A DNA stretch of 64,000 nt, taken from NCBI RefSeq assembly GCF_000955805.1, contig NZ_JYOA01000001.1:871608-935607 (forward strand). Direction: 5' to 3'. The stretch's first letter is position 1; every line of letters begins with the position of its first letter. The notes beneath the pieces are model-generated. The model was not told the DNA's origin. It made no database searches and was given only the letters and a program-made list of their open reading frames with translations. Source of the DNA: Pseudomonas sp. 21 (GTDB lineage: Bacteria > Pseudomonadota > Gammaproteobacteria > Pseudomonadales > Pseudomonadaceae). Shown here one piece after another: positions 35,106 to 45,200 of this stretch. The position numbers and the translations under genes were made by a program.

Positions 35106-36052
35106 GCGGCCTCCAGGTACGAGCTGTGAATGGCGTTGGCGAGCTGGCGCACCAGCCCGATGTGGTCGGTGATCCAGGGATGCAGGCCGCTGCCCAGCAC
35201 TTCGTCGATGCCGGTATAGCGCACCCGTGCCTCCAGTTCGGCGGCCAGGCGCTGGGCCGGGCGGCCGTTGATGCCGGGCAGGCTGGCGAGGATCTGGCGC
35301 AGCTCTTCGGCGCAGGCCAGCAGCGAGCGCGGGACGTCCTCGCGCAACAGCAGGAGTTCGGCGATGTTCCGTGCGTTGAGGGCGTCGCGGTACAGCTCGG
35401 TGTACCCCTCGAACGCCGACAGCGCGCGCAGCAGCGCGGTCCACTGGTAGTAGCCGCGCGCCGTGCCTTCGGCCGGGCCGGCGCTGTGCTCGCCCAGCAC
35501 CTGGTGGCGGGCATCGAGCAGGCGCAGGGTGTTGTCGGCGCGCTCGATGTAGGTGCCCAGGCGAATGAAGTGGAAGGCATCGTTGCGCATGCTGGTGCCG
35601 AAGGTGGCGCCGCGGAACAGGTGCGAACGGTCCTTAACCCACTCGCAGAAGTGGCTGATGCCGTAGCGCAGCAGGCCCTGGTGGGCAATGTCGCGCATCT
35701 CCAGCCAGGTGGCGTTGATGTTCTCCCACATGTCGGTGGTGATGCGCCCGCGCACCGCATGCGCCCCGGCGCGGGCGGCGCCGAAGCAGGAATAGATGCT
35801 CGCCGGGTTCTGCGCATCGAGGGCGAAGAAGTTCAGCAGGCGCTCGGCGTGCAGCTCGCCGTGGCGAGCGAGATAGGCGTCGAGGTTGCCGGTGATCAGC
35901 AGCGGCATGGCCAGCTCTTCCAGGCCATCGCCACGGCCGTCCTGGGGCATCAGCGACAGCGAGTAGGACACGTCGAGCATGCGCGCGAGGTTCTCGGCGC
36001 GCTCCAGGTAGCGCGACATCCAGTACAGGTCGGAAGCGGTTCTACTCAGCAT
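35102..36052 (-). CDS. Alpha-E domain protein of the Anbu operon
   Basis: The start at 36052 (MLSRTASDLYWMSRYLERAENLAR) gives 316 residues. It matches the alpha-E (DUF403) family: an all-helical protein with the WMSRYLERAEN motif near the N-terminus and a second copy-like HFIRLGTYIERADNTLRLLD near the middle. The family always travels with circularly permuted ATP-grasp and transglutaminase genes; a peptide-modifying role has been proposed. It starts two bases after the ATP-grasp stop. Confidence 0.92.
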   Translation of the reverse strand: MLSRTASDLYWMSRYLERAENLARMLDVSYSLSLMPQDGRGDGLEELAMPLLITGNLDAYLARHGELHAERLLNFFALDAQNPASIYSCFGAARAGAHAVRGRITTDMWENINATWLEMRDIAHQGLLRYGISHFCEWVKDRSHLFRGATFGTSMRNDAFHFIRLGTYIERADNTLRLLDARHQVLGEHSAGPAEGTARGYYQWTALLRALSAFEGYTELYRDALNARNIAELLLLREDVPRSLLACAEELRQILASLPGINGRPAQRLAAELEARVRYTGIDEVLGSGLHPWITDHIGLVRQLANAIHSSYLEAA

Positions 36053-36054
36053 GT

Positions 36055-37467
36055 TCAGTCCCCCACTACCCAGGTGTCCTTGGTACCGCCACCTTGTGAC
36101 GAGTTGACGACCAGCGAGCCTTCGCGCAGCGCCACGCGGGTCAGCCCGCCGGGCACCAGGCGCACGTTGTCCGGCGCGGAGAGCACGAAGGGCCGCAGGT
36201 CGATGTGGCGCGGGGCGATGCCGTTCTCGACGAAGGTCGGGCAGGTCGACAGGCTCAGCGTCGGCTGCGCGATGTAGGCTTCCGGGCGAGCCATCAGCCG
36301 CGCGCGGAAGGCTTCGATTTCCGCCGTGGTAGCCGCCGGGCCGACCAGCATGCCGTAGCCGCCGGAGCCCTGGGCCTCCTTCACCACCAGCTCGGGCAGG
36401 TGCGCCAGCACGTGGGACAGGTCCTGCGGCCGGCGGCACTGCCAGGTCGGCACGTTGTGCAATATCGGCTCCTGGTCGAGGTAGAAGCGGATCATCTCCG
36501 GCACGTAGGGATAGACCGACTTGTCATCGGCAACACCCGTTCCGATGGCGTTGGCCAGCACCACGTTGCCCGCGCGATAAGCGGCCAGCAGGCCGGGCAC
36601 GCCGAGCATGGAGTCAGGATTGAAGGCCAGCGGGTCGAGGAAGTCGTCGTCGACCCGCCGGTAGATCACGTCCACCGGCATCGGTCCCGAAGTGGTGCGC
36701 ATGTAGACGCGCTCGTCGCGGACGAACAAGTCCGCGCCTTCCACCAGCTCCACGCCCATCTCGCGAGCGAGGAAGGCGTGCTCGAAGTAGGCACTGTTGA
36801 AGCGGCCTGGCGTCAGCACCACCACGCAGGGCTGCTCCACTTCGCTGGCCTGGCGCAGGGTGTCGAGCAGCAGGTTCGGGTAGTGGTCGATGGGGGCGAT
36901 GCGCTGGGCGCCGAACAGCTCGGGGAACAGGCGCATCATCATCTTGCGGTTCTCCAGCATGTAGGAGACGCCGCTGGGCGTGCGCAGGTTGTCCTCGAGG
37001 ACGTAGTAGGCGCCGTTGCCGTCGCGCACCAGGTCGATGCCGGCGATGTGCGCGTAGACGTTGCCGGGCACGTCCAGGCCCTGCATGGCCAATTGGTACT
37101 GGTCGTTGGCCAGGACCTGCTCCGGCGGGATCAGGCCTTCCTTGAGGATGCGCTGGTCATGATAGAGATCGGCGAGGAACAGGTTGAGCGCCTGCACCCG
37201 CTGGATGCAGCCAGCCTCGATGGTCTTCCACTCGCTGGCCGGGATGCTGCGCGGGATGGTGTCGAAGGGGATCAGGCGCTCGGTGCCCTGGTCGTCGCCA
37301 TAGAGGGTGAAGGTGATGCCCGCGCGATAGAACAGCAGGTCGGCCTCGCGGCGGCGCTGCTGCAGCTGTTCGCCGGGCATGTCCGCCAGCCAGCGGGCGA
37401 ACTCCGTGTAGTGCGGTCGGCAGGCGCCAGCGGCGTCATGCATTTCGTCATAGAACACCCGAGCCAT
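36055..37467 (-). CDS. Circularly permuted ATP-grasp protein of the Anbu operon
   Basis: The start at 37467 (MARVFYDEMHDAAG) has a GGAGTGGAAG ribosome site and gives 470 residues. It belongs to the circularly permuted ATP-grasp type 2 family (DUF404/DUF407): DLYHDQRILKEGLIPPEQVL, YVLEDNLRTPSGVSYMLENRK, VVLTPGRFNSAYFEHAFLA, and VVKEAQGSGGYGMLVGP. ATP-grasp enzymes form amide bonds via acyl phosphates, so peptide ligation is the likely chemistry. First gene of the Anbu operon; divergent from the ydcS-like gene. Confidence 0.93.
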   Translation of the reverse strand: MARVFYDEMHDAAGACRPHYTEFARWLADMPGEQLQQRRREADLLFYRAGITFTLYGDDQGTERLIPFDTIPRSIPASEWKTIEAGCIQRVQALNLFLADLYHDQRILKEGLIPPEQVLANDQYQLAMQGLDVPGNVYAHIAGIDLVRDGNGAYYVLEDNLRTPSGVSYMLENRKMMMRLFPELFGAQRIAPIDHYPNLLLDTLRQASEVEQPCVVVLTPGRFNSAYFEHAFLAREMGVELVEGADLFVRDERVYMRTTSGPMPVDVIYRRVDDDFLDPLAFNPDSMLGVPGLLAAYRAGNVVLANAIGTGVADDKSVYPYVPEMIRFYLDQEPILHNVPTWQCRRPQDLSHVLAHLPELVVKEAQGSGGYGMLVGPAATTAEIEAFRARLMARPEAYIAQPTLSLSTCPTFVENGIAPRHIDLRPFVLSAPDNVRLVPGGLTRVALREGSLVVNSSQGGGTKDTWVVGD

Positions 37468-37794
37468 CTTCCACTCCTTGTTGCCGCTCTTCCTCGGCTG
37501 CAGGCGATGTCGCAAGGCCCGTGCCAGAGGTCGATTTCCTGTCCATTCAAAGACTTGCAACGGCTGTTTGCGCAGCTCGCACTGCCATGGTGCGAAAGCG
37601 CTGCAGACCGCGCACGCCGCGCCCTCTTTGGGCCCACGGGCCGCGCCAGGGCTCGCTTGTCAGCCTCCGGGGCCAGAACTACGCTGCAAGAGCGTGGCCA
37701 TTCCCCATGGACTCGCAGCGGTCAACGGAGGTGCCATTTTTCTGCGCGCTGGTTCCGCAGTGGCTCCCACACGAAGAACAACAGGAGTCCGTCC
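37468..37794. other. Divergent promoter region, Anbu operon versus ydcS-like operon
   Basis: This 327-base region separates two divergent operons and should contain both promoters. I saw a short GCCCACGGGC palindrome and no gene, REP element or convincing sigma-54 box. Plus-strand open frames that cross it are not protein-like here. Confidence 0.5.
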
Positions 37795-38967
37795 ATGTCA
37801 TCAGTGCAATTGCTTTCCTTGAAAGTCGCGGCGCTGGCCTTCGCCGGCGCCGGCCTGCTCGCCAGCGGCTCGTTGCAGGCCGCCGAGGCACTCAAACAAC
37901 TCGGCAACCCCGAAGGGGCGCTGGATATCATTGCCTGGCCCGGCTACATCGAGCGCGGCGAGAGCGACAAGAACTACGACTGGGTCAGCCAGTTCGAGAA
38001 GGACACCGGCTGCAAGGTCAATGTGAAGACCGCCGCCACCTCCGACGAGATGGTCAGCCTGATGGCCAAGGGCGGCTACGACCTGGTCACCGCCTCCGGC
38101 GACGCCTCCCTGCGGCTGGTCTACGGCAAGCGCGTGCAGCCGATCAACATCGCCCTGGTGCCCAACTGGAAGAACGTCGACGAGCGCCTGCAGGACGCGC
38201 CCTGGCACACGGTGGACGGCAAGCACTACGGCACGCCCTACCAGTGGGGGCCGAACGTGCTGATGTACAACACCAAGGTCTTCCCCAAGGCGCCGGAAAG
38301 CTGGAGCGTGGTGTTCAGCGAGCAGAAACTGCCCGACGGCAAGAGCAACAAGGGCCGCGTGCAGGCCTACGACGGGCCGATCTACATCGCCGATGCGGCG
38401 CTCTACCTGAAGACCACCCAGCCCGCGCTCGGCATCCAGGACCCGTACGAACTCAACGAGGAACAGTACGCCGCCGCCCTCAAGCTGCTGCGCGGCCAGC
38501 AGAAGCTGATCCACCGCTACTGGCATGACGCGACGGTGCAGATGAGCGACTTCAAGAACGAGGGCGTGGCCGCTTCCGGCTCCTGGCCCTACCAGGTGAA
38601 CGCGCTGCTGGGCGAGAAACAGCCGATCGCCTCGACCATCCCCAGCGAAGGCGTCACCGGCTGGGCCGACACCACCATGATGCACGTCGATGCCAAGCAC
38701 CCGGTGTGCGCCTACAAGTGGCTGAACTGGTCGCTGGAACCCAAGGTGCAGGGCGACGTCGCCGCCTGGTTCGGCTCGGTGCCCGCCTCCCCCGATGGTT
38801 GCACCGGCAGCCAGCTGCTGGGCGCCCAGGGTTGCGCCACCAACGGCTACGACCAGTTCGACCGCATCGCCTTCTGGAAGACCCCGCAAGCCAAGTGCGC
38901 CCAGGGGCAGTGCGTACCGTACAGCCGCTGGACGCAGGACTACATTGCGATCATGGGTGGGAGGTGA
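37795..38967 (+). CDS. Polyamine-type ABC transporter substrate-binding protein (YdcS-like)
   Basis: The ATG at 37795 follows ACAGGAG and gives 390 residues with a signal peptide (cleavage near LQAAEA, about residue 27). It has the spermidine/putrescine-binding PotD fold signs: LDIIAWPGYIERG, FEKDTGCKV, GGYDLVTASGD, and PYQWGPNVLMYNTKVF. Several Cys near the C-terminus may form disulfides. The operon order (binding protein, ATPase, two permeases, PatD) is that of E. coli ydcSTUV-patD. E. coli YdcS also has a reported polyhydroxybutyrate activity; not assumed here. Confidence 0.93.
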   Translation: MSSVQLLSLKVAALAFAGAGLLASGSLQAAEALKQLGNPEGALDIIAWPGYIERGESDKNYDWVSQFEKDTGCKVNVKTAATSDEMVSLMAKGGYDLVTASGDASLRLVYGKRVQPINIALVPNWKNVDERLQDAPWHTVDGKHYGTPYQWGPNVLMYNTKVFPKAPESWSVVFSEQKLPDGKSNKGRVQAYDGPIYIADAALYLKTTQPALGIQDPYELNEEQYAAALKLLRGQQKLIHRYWHDATVQMSDFKNEGVAASGSWPYQVNALLGEKQPIASTIPSEGVTGWADTTMMHVDAKHPVCAYKWLNWSLEPKVQGDVAAWFGSVPASPDGCTGSQLLGAQGCATNGYDQFDRIAFWKTPQAKCAQGQCVPYSRWTQDYIAIMGGR

Positions 38968-38987
38968 CGTTGTTTCGTCGCTGAAAG

Positions 38988-39035
38988 CCCCTCTCCCCAG
39001 CCCTGGCTGCGCGCCCCGCTCCGAAGGGAGAGGGA
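38988..39035. repeat. Palindromic repeat, CTCTCCCCAGCCCT family (partial)
   Basis: CCTCTCCCCAGCCCTGGCTG then GCTCCGAAGGGAGAGGG, a degenerate member of the family seen complete at 42009. Lies in the 291-base gap between the binding-protein and ATPase genes. Confidence 0.7.
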
Positions 39036-39121
39036 GCCATCCGAGCGGGAGCTGAAAACAGAGTCAGCCGGATACTTCGGCGTCCCAGTGAGCGATGAGT
39101 TGGCCGCGCTCGCCGAACAGT

Positions 39122-39156
39122 CCCCTCTCCCTTCAGGGAGAGGGTTAGGGAGAGGG
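39122..39156. repeat. Palindromic repeat, CCCTCTCCCTTCAGGGAG family
   Basis: CCCTCTCCCTTCAGGGAGAGGG palindrome region followed by TTAGGGAGAGGG; a second member of the same family inside this gap. It may act on transcript stability between the binding protein and the rest of the transporter. Confidence 0.65.
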
Positions 39157-39258
39157 AACAAGGTGTCAGCCACGCCATCGCATCAGGCTGATCCAGCACC
39201 CCCGCCCCCATGCGCTACCTTTTCTGATGCAGCCCCCGCCACTCAGGTAGCCCGCAGC

Positions 39259-40278
39259 ATGACCACAGCCGTCCAGTTCACCGACGTGAGCCGTCACTAC
39301 GGCGAGGTACGCGCCGTCGATTCGGTATCCATCGAAATCCGAGACGGCGAGTTCTTCTCCATGCTCGGCCCTTCCGGCTCGGGCAAGACCACCTGCCTGC
39401 GGCTGATCGCCGGCTTCGAGCAGCCCACCTCCGGCTCCATCCGCATCCATGGCGCGGAAGCGGCAGGCCTGCCGCCCTACGAGCGCGACGTGAACACGGT
39501 ATTCCAGGACTACGCGCTGTTCCCGCACATGAGCGTGCTGGACAACGTCGCCTACGGCCTGAAGGTGAAGGGCGTGGCCAAGGCCGAGCGCTACCACCGT
39601 GCCGAGGAAGCCCTGGGCATGGTCGCCCTGGCCGGCTACGGCAAGCGCAAGCCGGCGCAGCTCTCCGGCGGCCAGCGCCAGCGCGTCGCCCTGGCCCGCG
39701 CGCTGGTGAATCGCCCGCGGGTGCTGCTGCTGGACGAACCCCTCGGCGCGCTGGACCTGAAGCTGCGCGAGCAGATGCAGGTGGAGTTGAAGAAACTGCA
39801 GCGCCAGCTCGGCATCACCTTCATCTTCGTCACCCATGACCAGAGCGAAGCGCTGTCCATGTCCGACCGCGTGGCGGTGTTCAACAAGGGCCGCATCGAA
39901 CAGGTCGACACCCCCGGCAATCTCTACCGCCGCCCCGCCACGCGCTTCGTCGCCGAGTTCGTCGGCACCGCCAACGTGCTGCGCGGCGACCTCGGCCAAC
40001 GCCTGCTGGGCGAGTCGCGCCCCTACTCGCTGCGCCCCGAGCACGTGCGCTTCGGGCGTGCCGGCGAAGGGGAGCTGGAAGTCAGCGGCACCTTGTTCGA
40101 TGTGCAATACATGGGCGCCAGCAGCCGCTACGAGATCGAGCTGGAGAACGGCGTGCGCCTGGTCGCCGCCCTGCCCAACGGCGAGCGCGAGGAGCAACGG
40201 CCGAAACCGGGTGACGCCGTGACCGCCTGCTGGGCACGCAGCGCGCTGGTGCCGCTGCTCGAGGAGCCGGCGCCGTGA
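39259..40278 (+). CDS. ABC transporter ATP-binding protein (PotA/YdcT-like)
   Basis: The ATG at 39259 (MTTAVQFTDVSRHYGEVRAVD) gives 339 residues. ATPase motifs: Walker A GPSGSGKTT, Q-loop FQDYALFPHM, signature LSGGQRQRVALARAL, Walker B VLLLDEPLGALD and switch HDQSEA. A C-terminal TOBE-type regulatory domain (SLRPEHVRFG) is typical of polyamine importers. The permease start overlaps its stop (GTGA). Confidence 0.95.
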   Translation: MTTAVQFTDVSRHYGEVRAVDSVSIEIRDGEFFSMLGPSGSGKTTCLRLIAGFEQPTSGSIRIHGAEAAGLPPYERDVNTVFQDYALFPHMSVLDNVAYGLKVKGVAKAERYHRAEEALGMVALAGYGKRKPAQLSGGQRQRVALARALVNRPRVLLLDEPLGALDLKLREQMQVELKKLQRQLGITFIFVTHDQSEALSMSDRVAVFNKGRIEQVDTPGNLYRRPATRFVAEFVGTANVLRGDLGQRLLGESRPYSLRPEHVRFGRAGEGELEVSGTLFDVQYMGASSRYEIELENGVRLVAALPNGEREEQRPKPGDAVTACWARSALVPLLEEPAP

Positions 40279-41177
40279 GGGCGATTTCCAGCTTCCTCTA
40301 CCGGCGCAGCACGCTCTACCTGCTGATGCTGCTGATCCCGCCGCTGCTGTGGTTCGGTGTCATCTACATCGGCTCGCTGTTCGCCCTGCTCTGGCAGAGC
40401 TTCTACACCTTCGACGACTTCACCATGGCGGTGACGCCGGACCTGACCCTGGCCAACTACCAGGCGCTGTTCAACCCGGCCAACTACGACATCGTCCTGC
40501 GCACCTTCAGCATGGCGATTGCCGTGTCGGTGGCCAGCGCCGTCCTCGCCTTCCCCATCGCCTATTACATGGCACGCTATGCCGGGCCCAAGGAAAAAGC
40601 CTTCTTCTATATCGCCGTGATGCTGCCGATGTGGGCCAGCTACATCGTCAAGGCCTACGCCTGGACGGTGATCCTGGCCAAGGGCGGCATCCTCTACTGG
40701 GTGATCGAGCACCTGCACCTGCTCGGCCTGCTGGACCTGCTGCTGGAGGTTCCCGGCGTGGGCGGCAATACCCTGTCCACCTCGCACATCGGGCGCTTCT
40801 GGGTGTTCACCTACATCTGGCTGCCGTTCATGATCCTGCCGATCCAAGCCGCCCTGGAGCGCCTGCCGCCGTCACTGCTGCAAGCCTCGGCGGACCTCGG
40901 CGCGCACCCGCGGCAGACCTTCTTCCAGGTGATCCTGCCGCTGGCCTTCCCCGGCGTGGTGGCGGGCTCGATCTTCACCTTCAGCCTGACCCTGGGTGAC
41001 TTCATCATCCCGCAGCTGGTGGGCCCCAGCGGTCTGTTCATCGGCACCATGGTCTACGTGCAGCAGGGCGCGGTGGGCAACATGCCGCTGGCGGCAGCCT
41101 TCACCCTGGTGCCCATCGTGCTGATCGCCGTGTATCTCTCCATCGCCAAGCGGCTGGGGGCCTTCGATGCGCTCTGA
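40275..41177 (+). CDS. ABC transporter permease, first subunit (PotB/YdcU-like)
   Basis: GTG start at 40275 overlapping the ATPase stop by four bases; 300 residues and six membrane segments. The EAA-type loop that contacts the ATPase is present ([25 protein letters not shown]). It forms the membrane channel with the next gene, whose start overlaps by 11 bases, indicating tight coupling. Confidence 0.94.
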   Translation: MRAISSFLYRRSTLYLLMLLIPPLLWFGVIYIGSLFALLWQSFYTFDDFTMAVTPDLTLANYQALFNPANYDIVLRTFSMAIAVSVASAVLAFPIAYYMARYAGPKEKAFFYIAVMLPMWASYIVKAYAWTVILAKGGILYWVIEHLHLLGLLDLLLEVPGVGGNTLSTSHIGRFWVFTYIWLPFMILPIQAALERLPPSLLQASADLGAHPRQTFFQVILPLAFPGVVAGSIFTFSLTLGDFIIPQLVGPSGLFIGTMVYVQQGAVGNMPLAAAFTLVPIVLIAVYLSIAKRLGAFDAL

Positions 41178-41988
41178 TGCACATTCCACCGATCGGCCGT
41201 CCTGGTTCCTGCGACTGGCGGCCTGGGGCGGGCTGGTGTTCCTGCATTTCCCGATCCTGGTGATCCTGCTCTACGCCTTCAACACCGAGGAGTCGGCCTA
41301 CAGCTTTCCGCTGCAGGGCTTCACCCTGAAGTGGTTCAGCATCGCGTTCCAGCGCGGCGACGTGCTCGACGCCATCTGGCTCTCGGTGAAGATCGCCTGC
41401 GTGGCCACACTGATCGCCATGGTCCTTGGCACCCTGGCGGCCGGCGCGCTGTACCGCCGCGACTTCTTCGGCAAGGAAAGCATCTCGCTGATGCTGATCC
41501 TGCCCATCGCCCTGCCCGGCATCATCACCGGTATCGCCCTGCTCTCGGCGTTCAAGACGCTGGGGATCGAGCCGGGCTTCCTGACCATCGTCATCGGCCA
41601 CGCGACCTTCTGTGTGGTGATCGTCTACAACAACGTGATCGCGCGCTTCCGCCGTACCTCCTTCAGCCTGATCGAGGCGAGCATGGACCTGGGCGCCGAC
41701 GGCTGGCAGACCTTCCGCTACATCATCCTGCCGAACATCGCCACGGCGCTGCTGGCCGGCGGCATGCTGGCCTTCGCCCTGTCGTTCGACGAGATCATCG
41801 TCACCACCTTCACCGCCGGCCACGAGCGCACCCTGCCGCTGTGGCTGCTCAACCAGCTGACCCGCCCGCGCGACGTGCCCATCACCAACGTCGTCGCCAT
41901 GCTGGTGATGCTCGCCACCATGCTGCCGATCCTCGGCGCGTACTACCTGACGCGCGGGACCAGCGATGTGGCGGGGAGCGGGAAATGA
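41167..41988 (+). CDS. ABC transporter permease, second subunit (PotC/YdcV-like)
   Basis: Protein of 273 residues with six membrane segments and an EAA-type loop ([23 protein letters not shown]). It is the partner of the preceding permease. A perfect palindromic repeat separates it from patD. Confidence 0.94.
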   Translation: MRSDAHSTDRPSWFLRLAAWGGLVFLHFPILVILLYAFNTEESAYSFPLQGFTLKWFSIAFQRGDVLDAIWLSVKIACVATLIAMVLGTLAAGALYRRDFFGKESISLMLILPIALPGIITGIALLSAFKTLGIEPGFLTIVIGHATFCVVIVYNNVIARFRRTSFSLIEASMDLGADGWQTFRYIILPNIATALLAGGMLAFALSFDEIIVTTFTAGHERTLPLWLLNQLTRPRDVPITNVVAMLVMLATMLPILGAYYLTRGTSDVAGSGK

Positions 41989-42008
41989 CTCTGGCGTTTT
42001 GCGAAACG

Positions 42009-42054
42009 CCCTCTCCCCAGCCCTCTCCCTGAAGGGAGAGGGCTGGGGAGAGGG
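42009..42054. repeat. Perfect palindromic repeat before patD
   Basis: Twenty-two-base arms (42009-42030 and 42033-42054) of the CTCTCCCCAGCCCTCTCCCT type with a minimal loop. It lies between the permease and patD and could act as an attenuating or stabilising hairpin. Confidence 0.85.
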
Positions 42055-42076
42055 AAACCCACTACGGAGGAGCCCC

Positions 42077-43501
42077 ATGCAAACCAAACTACTCATCAAT
42101 GGCCAGTTCGTCGCCGGCGAAGGCGCCAAGCTGGACATCCTCAACCCTGCCACCGGCACCGTGATCGGCCAGATCGCCGAAGCCAGCGAAGCCCAGGTGG
42201 ACAGCGCCGTGCGCGCCGCCGACGCGGCGTTCGACGGCTGGTCGCAGACCGCGCCGAAGGACCGCGCCATGCTCCTGCTGCGCCTCGCCGACCGCATCGA
42301 GGAGCACGCCGAGGAGCTGGCAAGGCTTGAGTCCGACAACTGCGGCAAGCCCTACGCCGCCGCGCTGAACGACGAGATCCCGGCCATCGCCGACGTGTTC
42401 CGCTTCTTCGCCGGTGCCTGCCGTGTGCTGCCCGGTTCCGCCGCGGGCGAATACCTCCCCGGCTTCACCTCGATGATCCGCCGCGACCCGGTGGGCGTGA
42501 TCGCCTCCATCGCGCCGTGGAACTACCCGCTGATGATGGCGGCGTGGAAGCTGGGCCCGGCACTAGCCGCCGGCAACTGCGTGGTGCTCAAACCTTCCGA
42601 GCAGACGCCGCTGACTGCCCTGCGGGTGGCCGAATTCATCGCCGAGCTGTTCCCCGCCGGCGTGGTCAACCTGGTGTTCGGCCGGGGCCCGAGCGTGGGC
42701 GCGCCGCTGGTGAGCCACGACCTGGTGCGCATGGTCTCGCTGACCGGATCGGTGGGCACCGGCAAGGCCATCATCAAGAGCGCCGCCGACAGCGTGAAGC
42801 GCCTGCACATGGAACTGGGCGGCAAGGCCCCGGTGATCGTCTTCGACGACGCCGACCTGGAAGACGTGATCGCCGGCATCCGCACCTTCGGCTTCTATAA
42901 CGCCGGGCAGGATTGCACCGCCGCGTGCCGCATCTACGCCGGCAAGAAGGTCTACGACAACTTCGTCGCCGACCTCGCCAGCGCGGTGTCGAGCCTGAAG
43001 ACGGGCCTGCAGAACGCCCCCGACACCGAACTCGGCCCGCTGATCACCGCCGCCCAGCGCGACCGCGTCGCCGGCTTCGTCGAACGCGCCAAGGCGAGCC
43101 CGCACATCCAGATCGCCACAGGCGGCAAGGTGGTCAGCGGCAACGGCTTCTTCTACGAGCCGACGGTGGTGGCCAACGCCCAGCAGGACGACGAGATCGT
43201 CCGCCGCGAAGTATTCGGCCCGGTGGTATCGGTGACCCCGTTCAGCGATGCCGACGAGGCGGTGCGCTGGGCGAACGACTCCGACTACGGGCTTGCCTCG
43301 TCGGTGTGGACGAAAGATGTCGGCCGCGCCTCACGGGTGGCGGCGCGGCTACAGTACGGCTGCACCTGGGTGAACACCCACTTCATGCTGTGCAGCGAGA
43401 TGCCCCACGGCGGCTTCAAGCAGTCCGGCTACGGCAAGGACTTGTCCATGTATGGCCTGGAGGACTACACCGTGGCACGGCACATCATGTTCAAGCATTG
43501 A
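42077..43501 (+). CDS. patD: Gamma-aminobutyraldehyde dehydrogenase
   Basis: The ATG at 42077 follows CGGAGGAG and gives 474 residues, the PatD length. Aldehyde dehydrogenase motifs: [46 protein letters not shown] (catalytic Glu) and [16 protein letters not shown] (catalytic Cys). It oxidises 4-aminobutanal from putrescine to GABA with NAD+. Position after a polyamine importer supports this substrate. It belongs to the same transcript as the transporter. Confidence 0.93.
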   Translation: MQTKLLINGQFVAGEGAKLDILNPATGTVIGQIAEASEAQVDSAVRAADAAFDGWSQTAPKDRAMLLLRLADRIEEHAEELARLESDNCGKPYAAALNDEIPAIADVFRFFAGACRVLPGSAAGEYLPGFTSMIRRDPVGVIASIAPWNYPLMMAAWKLGPALAAGNCVVLKPSEQTPLTALRVAEFIAELFPAGVVNLVFGRGPSVGAPLVSHDLVRMVSLTGSVGTGKAIIKSAADSVKRLHMELGGKAPVIVFDDADLEDVIAGIRTFGFYNAGQDCTAACRIYAGKKVYDNFVADLASAVSSLKTGLQNAPDTELGPLITAAQRDRVAGFVERAKASPHIQIATGGKVVSGNGFFYEPTVVANAQQDDEIVRREVFGPVVSVTPFSDADEAVRWANDSDYGLASSVWTKDVGRASRVAARLQYGCTWVNTHFMLCSEMPHGGFKQSGYGKDLSMYGLEDYTVARHIMFKH

Positions 43502-43528
43502 GCCGCGGCACCGGCGTGAACCTGACCT

Positions 43529-43597
43529 GTAGGAGCGAGCTTGCTCGCGAACAACTCCCGCTGCGGAGCCAGGGTTCGCGAGCAAGCTCGCTCCTAC
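43529..43597. repeat. REP pair, GTAGGAGCGAG family
   Basis: Inverted units GTAGGAGCGAGCTTGCTCGC and GCGAGCAAGCTCGCTCCTAC between convergent genes. Confidence 0.9.
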
Positions 43598-43614
43598 GAA
43601 AAGCCTGCCCCGGC

Positions 43615-43639
43615 GTGGGAGCGGACTCCGTCCGCGATG
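43615..43639. repeat. Single REP unit, GTGGGAGCGGACTCCGTCCG family
   Basis: One copy of the unit that forms the inverted pair at 26469-26529, next to a REP pair of the other family. Confidence 0.75.
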
Positions 43640-43666
43640 TCCCACCGCCGCACCAAGATCGCCGGA

Positions 43667-44371
43667 TCAGATCAACCCGGCCAGCTTCAACCAATGGCGG
43701 TAGAACCCTTCCGCCACCTGGTTCATCGCCGCCACTCGCTGCGGCAGACCGTCGAGCATGACTGCTGCGCTCTCCTGGCTTGGCTGACTGGGGTCGAGGT
43801 ATTCCGGGAAACCGTTGACCCAATCGCTGACCAGTTCCTCGGTCATTTCCGGGTGGCCCTGCAGGCCGAGGATGCGATCGCCATAGCTGAAGCCCTGGTT
43901 CTCGCACCAGGGGCTGGACAGCAGGCGCGTGCCGCCCTCGGGGATATCGAAGGTATCGCCGTGCCACTGGTAGATCGGGAATTCGTCGGGCAGGTGCGCC
44001 AGCCATGGGCTCTGCCCTTCCTGGCGGCGCATCGGCTGCCAGCCGAGCTCGGTGTACGGCAGGCGGTGGATATCGGCGCCCAGCGCCTTGGCCAGCAACT
44101 GGCCGCCCAGGCAGTGGCCGATCATCGGCACATCGCGCTCGATGAAGCGGCGGATCGCGGCGATCTCGTCGCGCAACCATTGCAGGTCGTCGTTCACGCT
44201 CATGGGCCCGCCCATGATGGCGACGGCTTTCGGCCGCTCCAGGTCGTAGCCTTCGAGCTCACCCAGATCGACGCGGCGCACGTCGAACGGCAGTTGCAGA
44301 CGGTCGAGCAGCGCGCCCAGGTGGCCGGGCGGGCAGAAATCGACGTGGGTCAGGATCAGGATATCGGTCAT
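43667..44371 (-). CDS. Class I glutamine amidotransferase
   Basis: The start at 44371 (MTDILILTHVDF) gives 234 residues. Nucleophile in MIGHCLGGQLLAKALGA and catalytic His in LGLQGHPEMTEEL with the paired Glu. It resembles GuaA-type glutaminase-only proteins often found near amine metabolism genes; here it is convergent with patD. A role in gamma-glutamyl-amine turnover is possible but unproven. Confidence 0.9.
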   Translation of the reverse strand: MTDILILTHVDFCPPGHLGALLDRLQLPFDVRRVDLGELEGYDLERPKAVAIMGGPMSVNDDLQWLRDEIAAIRRFIERDVPMIGHCLGGQLLAKALGADIHRLPYTELGWQPMRRQEGQSPWLAHLPDEFPIYQWHGDTFDIPEGGTRLLSSPWCENQGFSYGDRILGLQGHPEMTEELVSDWVNGFPEYLDPSQPSQESAAVMLDGLPQRVAAMNQVAEGFYRHWLKLAGLI

Positions 44372-44482
44372 GGTCACCTCCGCGCGGCAGTCTGCCGCAT
44401 CGGTGGCGGTGAGGAAACCTGGCGTGTCCGCAAGCGCGTCCTTGCACGACTGCCGCCCGCGCTGCTTCCCGGACGAGGAAAG

Positions 44483-44511
44483 GCGCGCCGTCACAGCTGG
44501 CGACGGCGCGC
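44483..44511. terminator. Inverted repeat downstream of RraB-like gene
   Basis: Ten-base stem GCGCGCCGTC / GACGGCGCGC with a nine-base loop; no long T-run on the minus strand, so termination is likely only partial. Confidence 0.5.
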
Positions 44512-44584
44512 ATTTTCATGCTTGCGGGTGAAAAACGCGGGTAGAAGATCGGCCGCCGAAAGACGGCTCAACGACGTGTTGCGA

Positions 44585-44923
44585 TCAACGCAGGGAGGTG
44601 ACCTCCTGAGTCACACCCCATCCATCGAGCGTACCGCCCAGTGGCACCACGACTTCCTCAAGGTCGTGTTCGAAATCGCCGATAGCGGCATGGGTGGCGA
44701 ACATCACCTTGCTGATCTGCAGGTTCCAGCCGCCGTCATCGCGCGCTTCGACCTGGGTTCTCAGCGACTCGCCGCGAAACTGCCGGGCAGCTTTGCGGGC
44801 GTTCTGTTCATCGGAAAAGATGGCGAAAAAATCGATGGGATGAATACGAGCGAAATCGAAGCCACCTTCCTTCATCCGGCGCAACACGTTGACGCTGATA
44901 TCCTCCGAGAGGGGCTTTTCCAT
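44585..44923 (-). CDS. RraB-like protein (regulator of ribonuclease E family)
   Basis: The ATG at 44923, with AGGAGGT eight bases upstream, gives 112 residues. The family pattern includes VLRRMKEGGFDFARIHPIDFFAIF, an alternating helix-strand middle, and the C-terminal LGGTLDGWGVTQE with the conserved GWG. E. coli RraB binds RNase E and alters its activity. Whether this shorter version does so is unknown. Confidence 0.8.
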   Translation of the reverse strand: MEKPLSEDISVNVLRRMKEGGFDFARIHPIDFFAIFSDEQNARKAARQFRGESLRTQVEARDDGGWNLQISKVMFATHAAIGDFEHDLEEVVVPLGGTLDGWGVTQEVTSLR

Positions 44924-45200
44924 GGTACGCACCTCCTGTCGAGACGTTCAGAGTGTATTCCCCGCCAACGAACGCGGCCTTGGCGGTCGCGTTCCGGGCA
45001 CTTCAGTGTGCCGCCGGGAAACGTCAAACGACGCAACGTCCCCCGAAATGGTGGCCAACTCCGCCGAACGCGCCGAGCGGCGCAGCGAAAATATACCGGC
45101 CACATTGCTCAGCGTAGCGTCTCGGCGCCCGACCTGCCGCTACTTTGACGCTTTGCTCCGCTCGGCGGCGACAGGCGGCGGAAAGCGCAATCCCGCAGGG

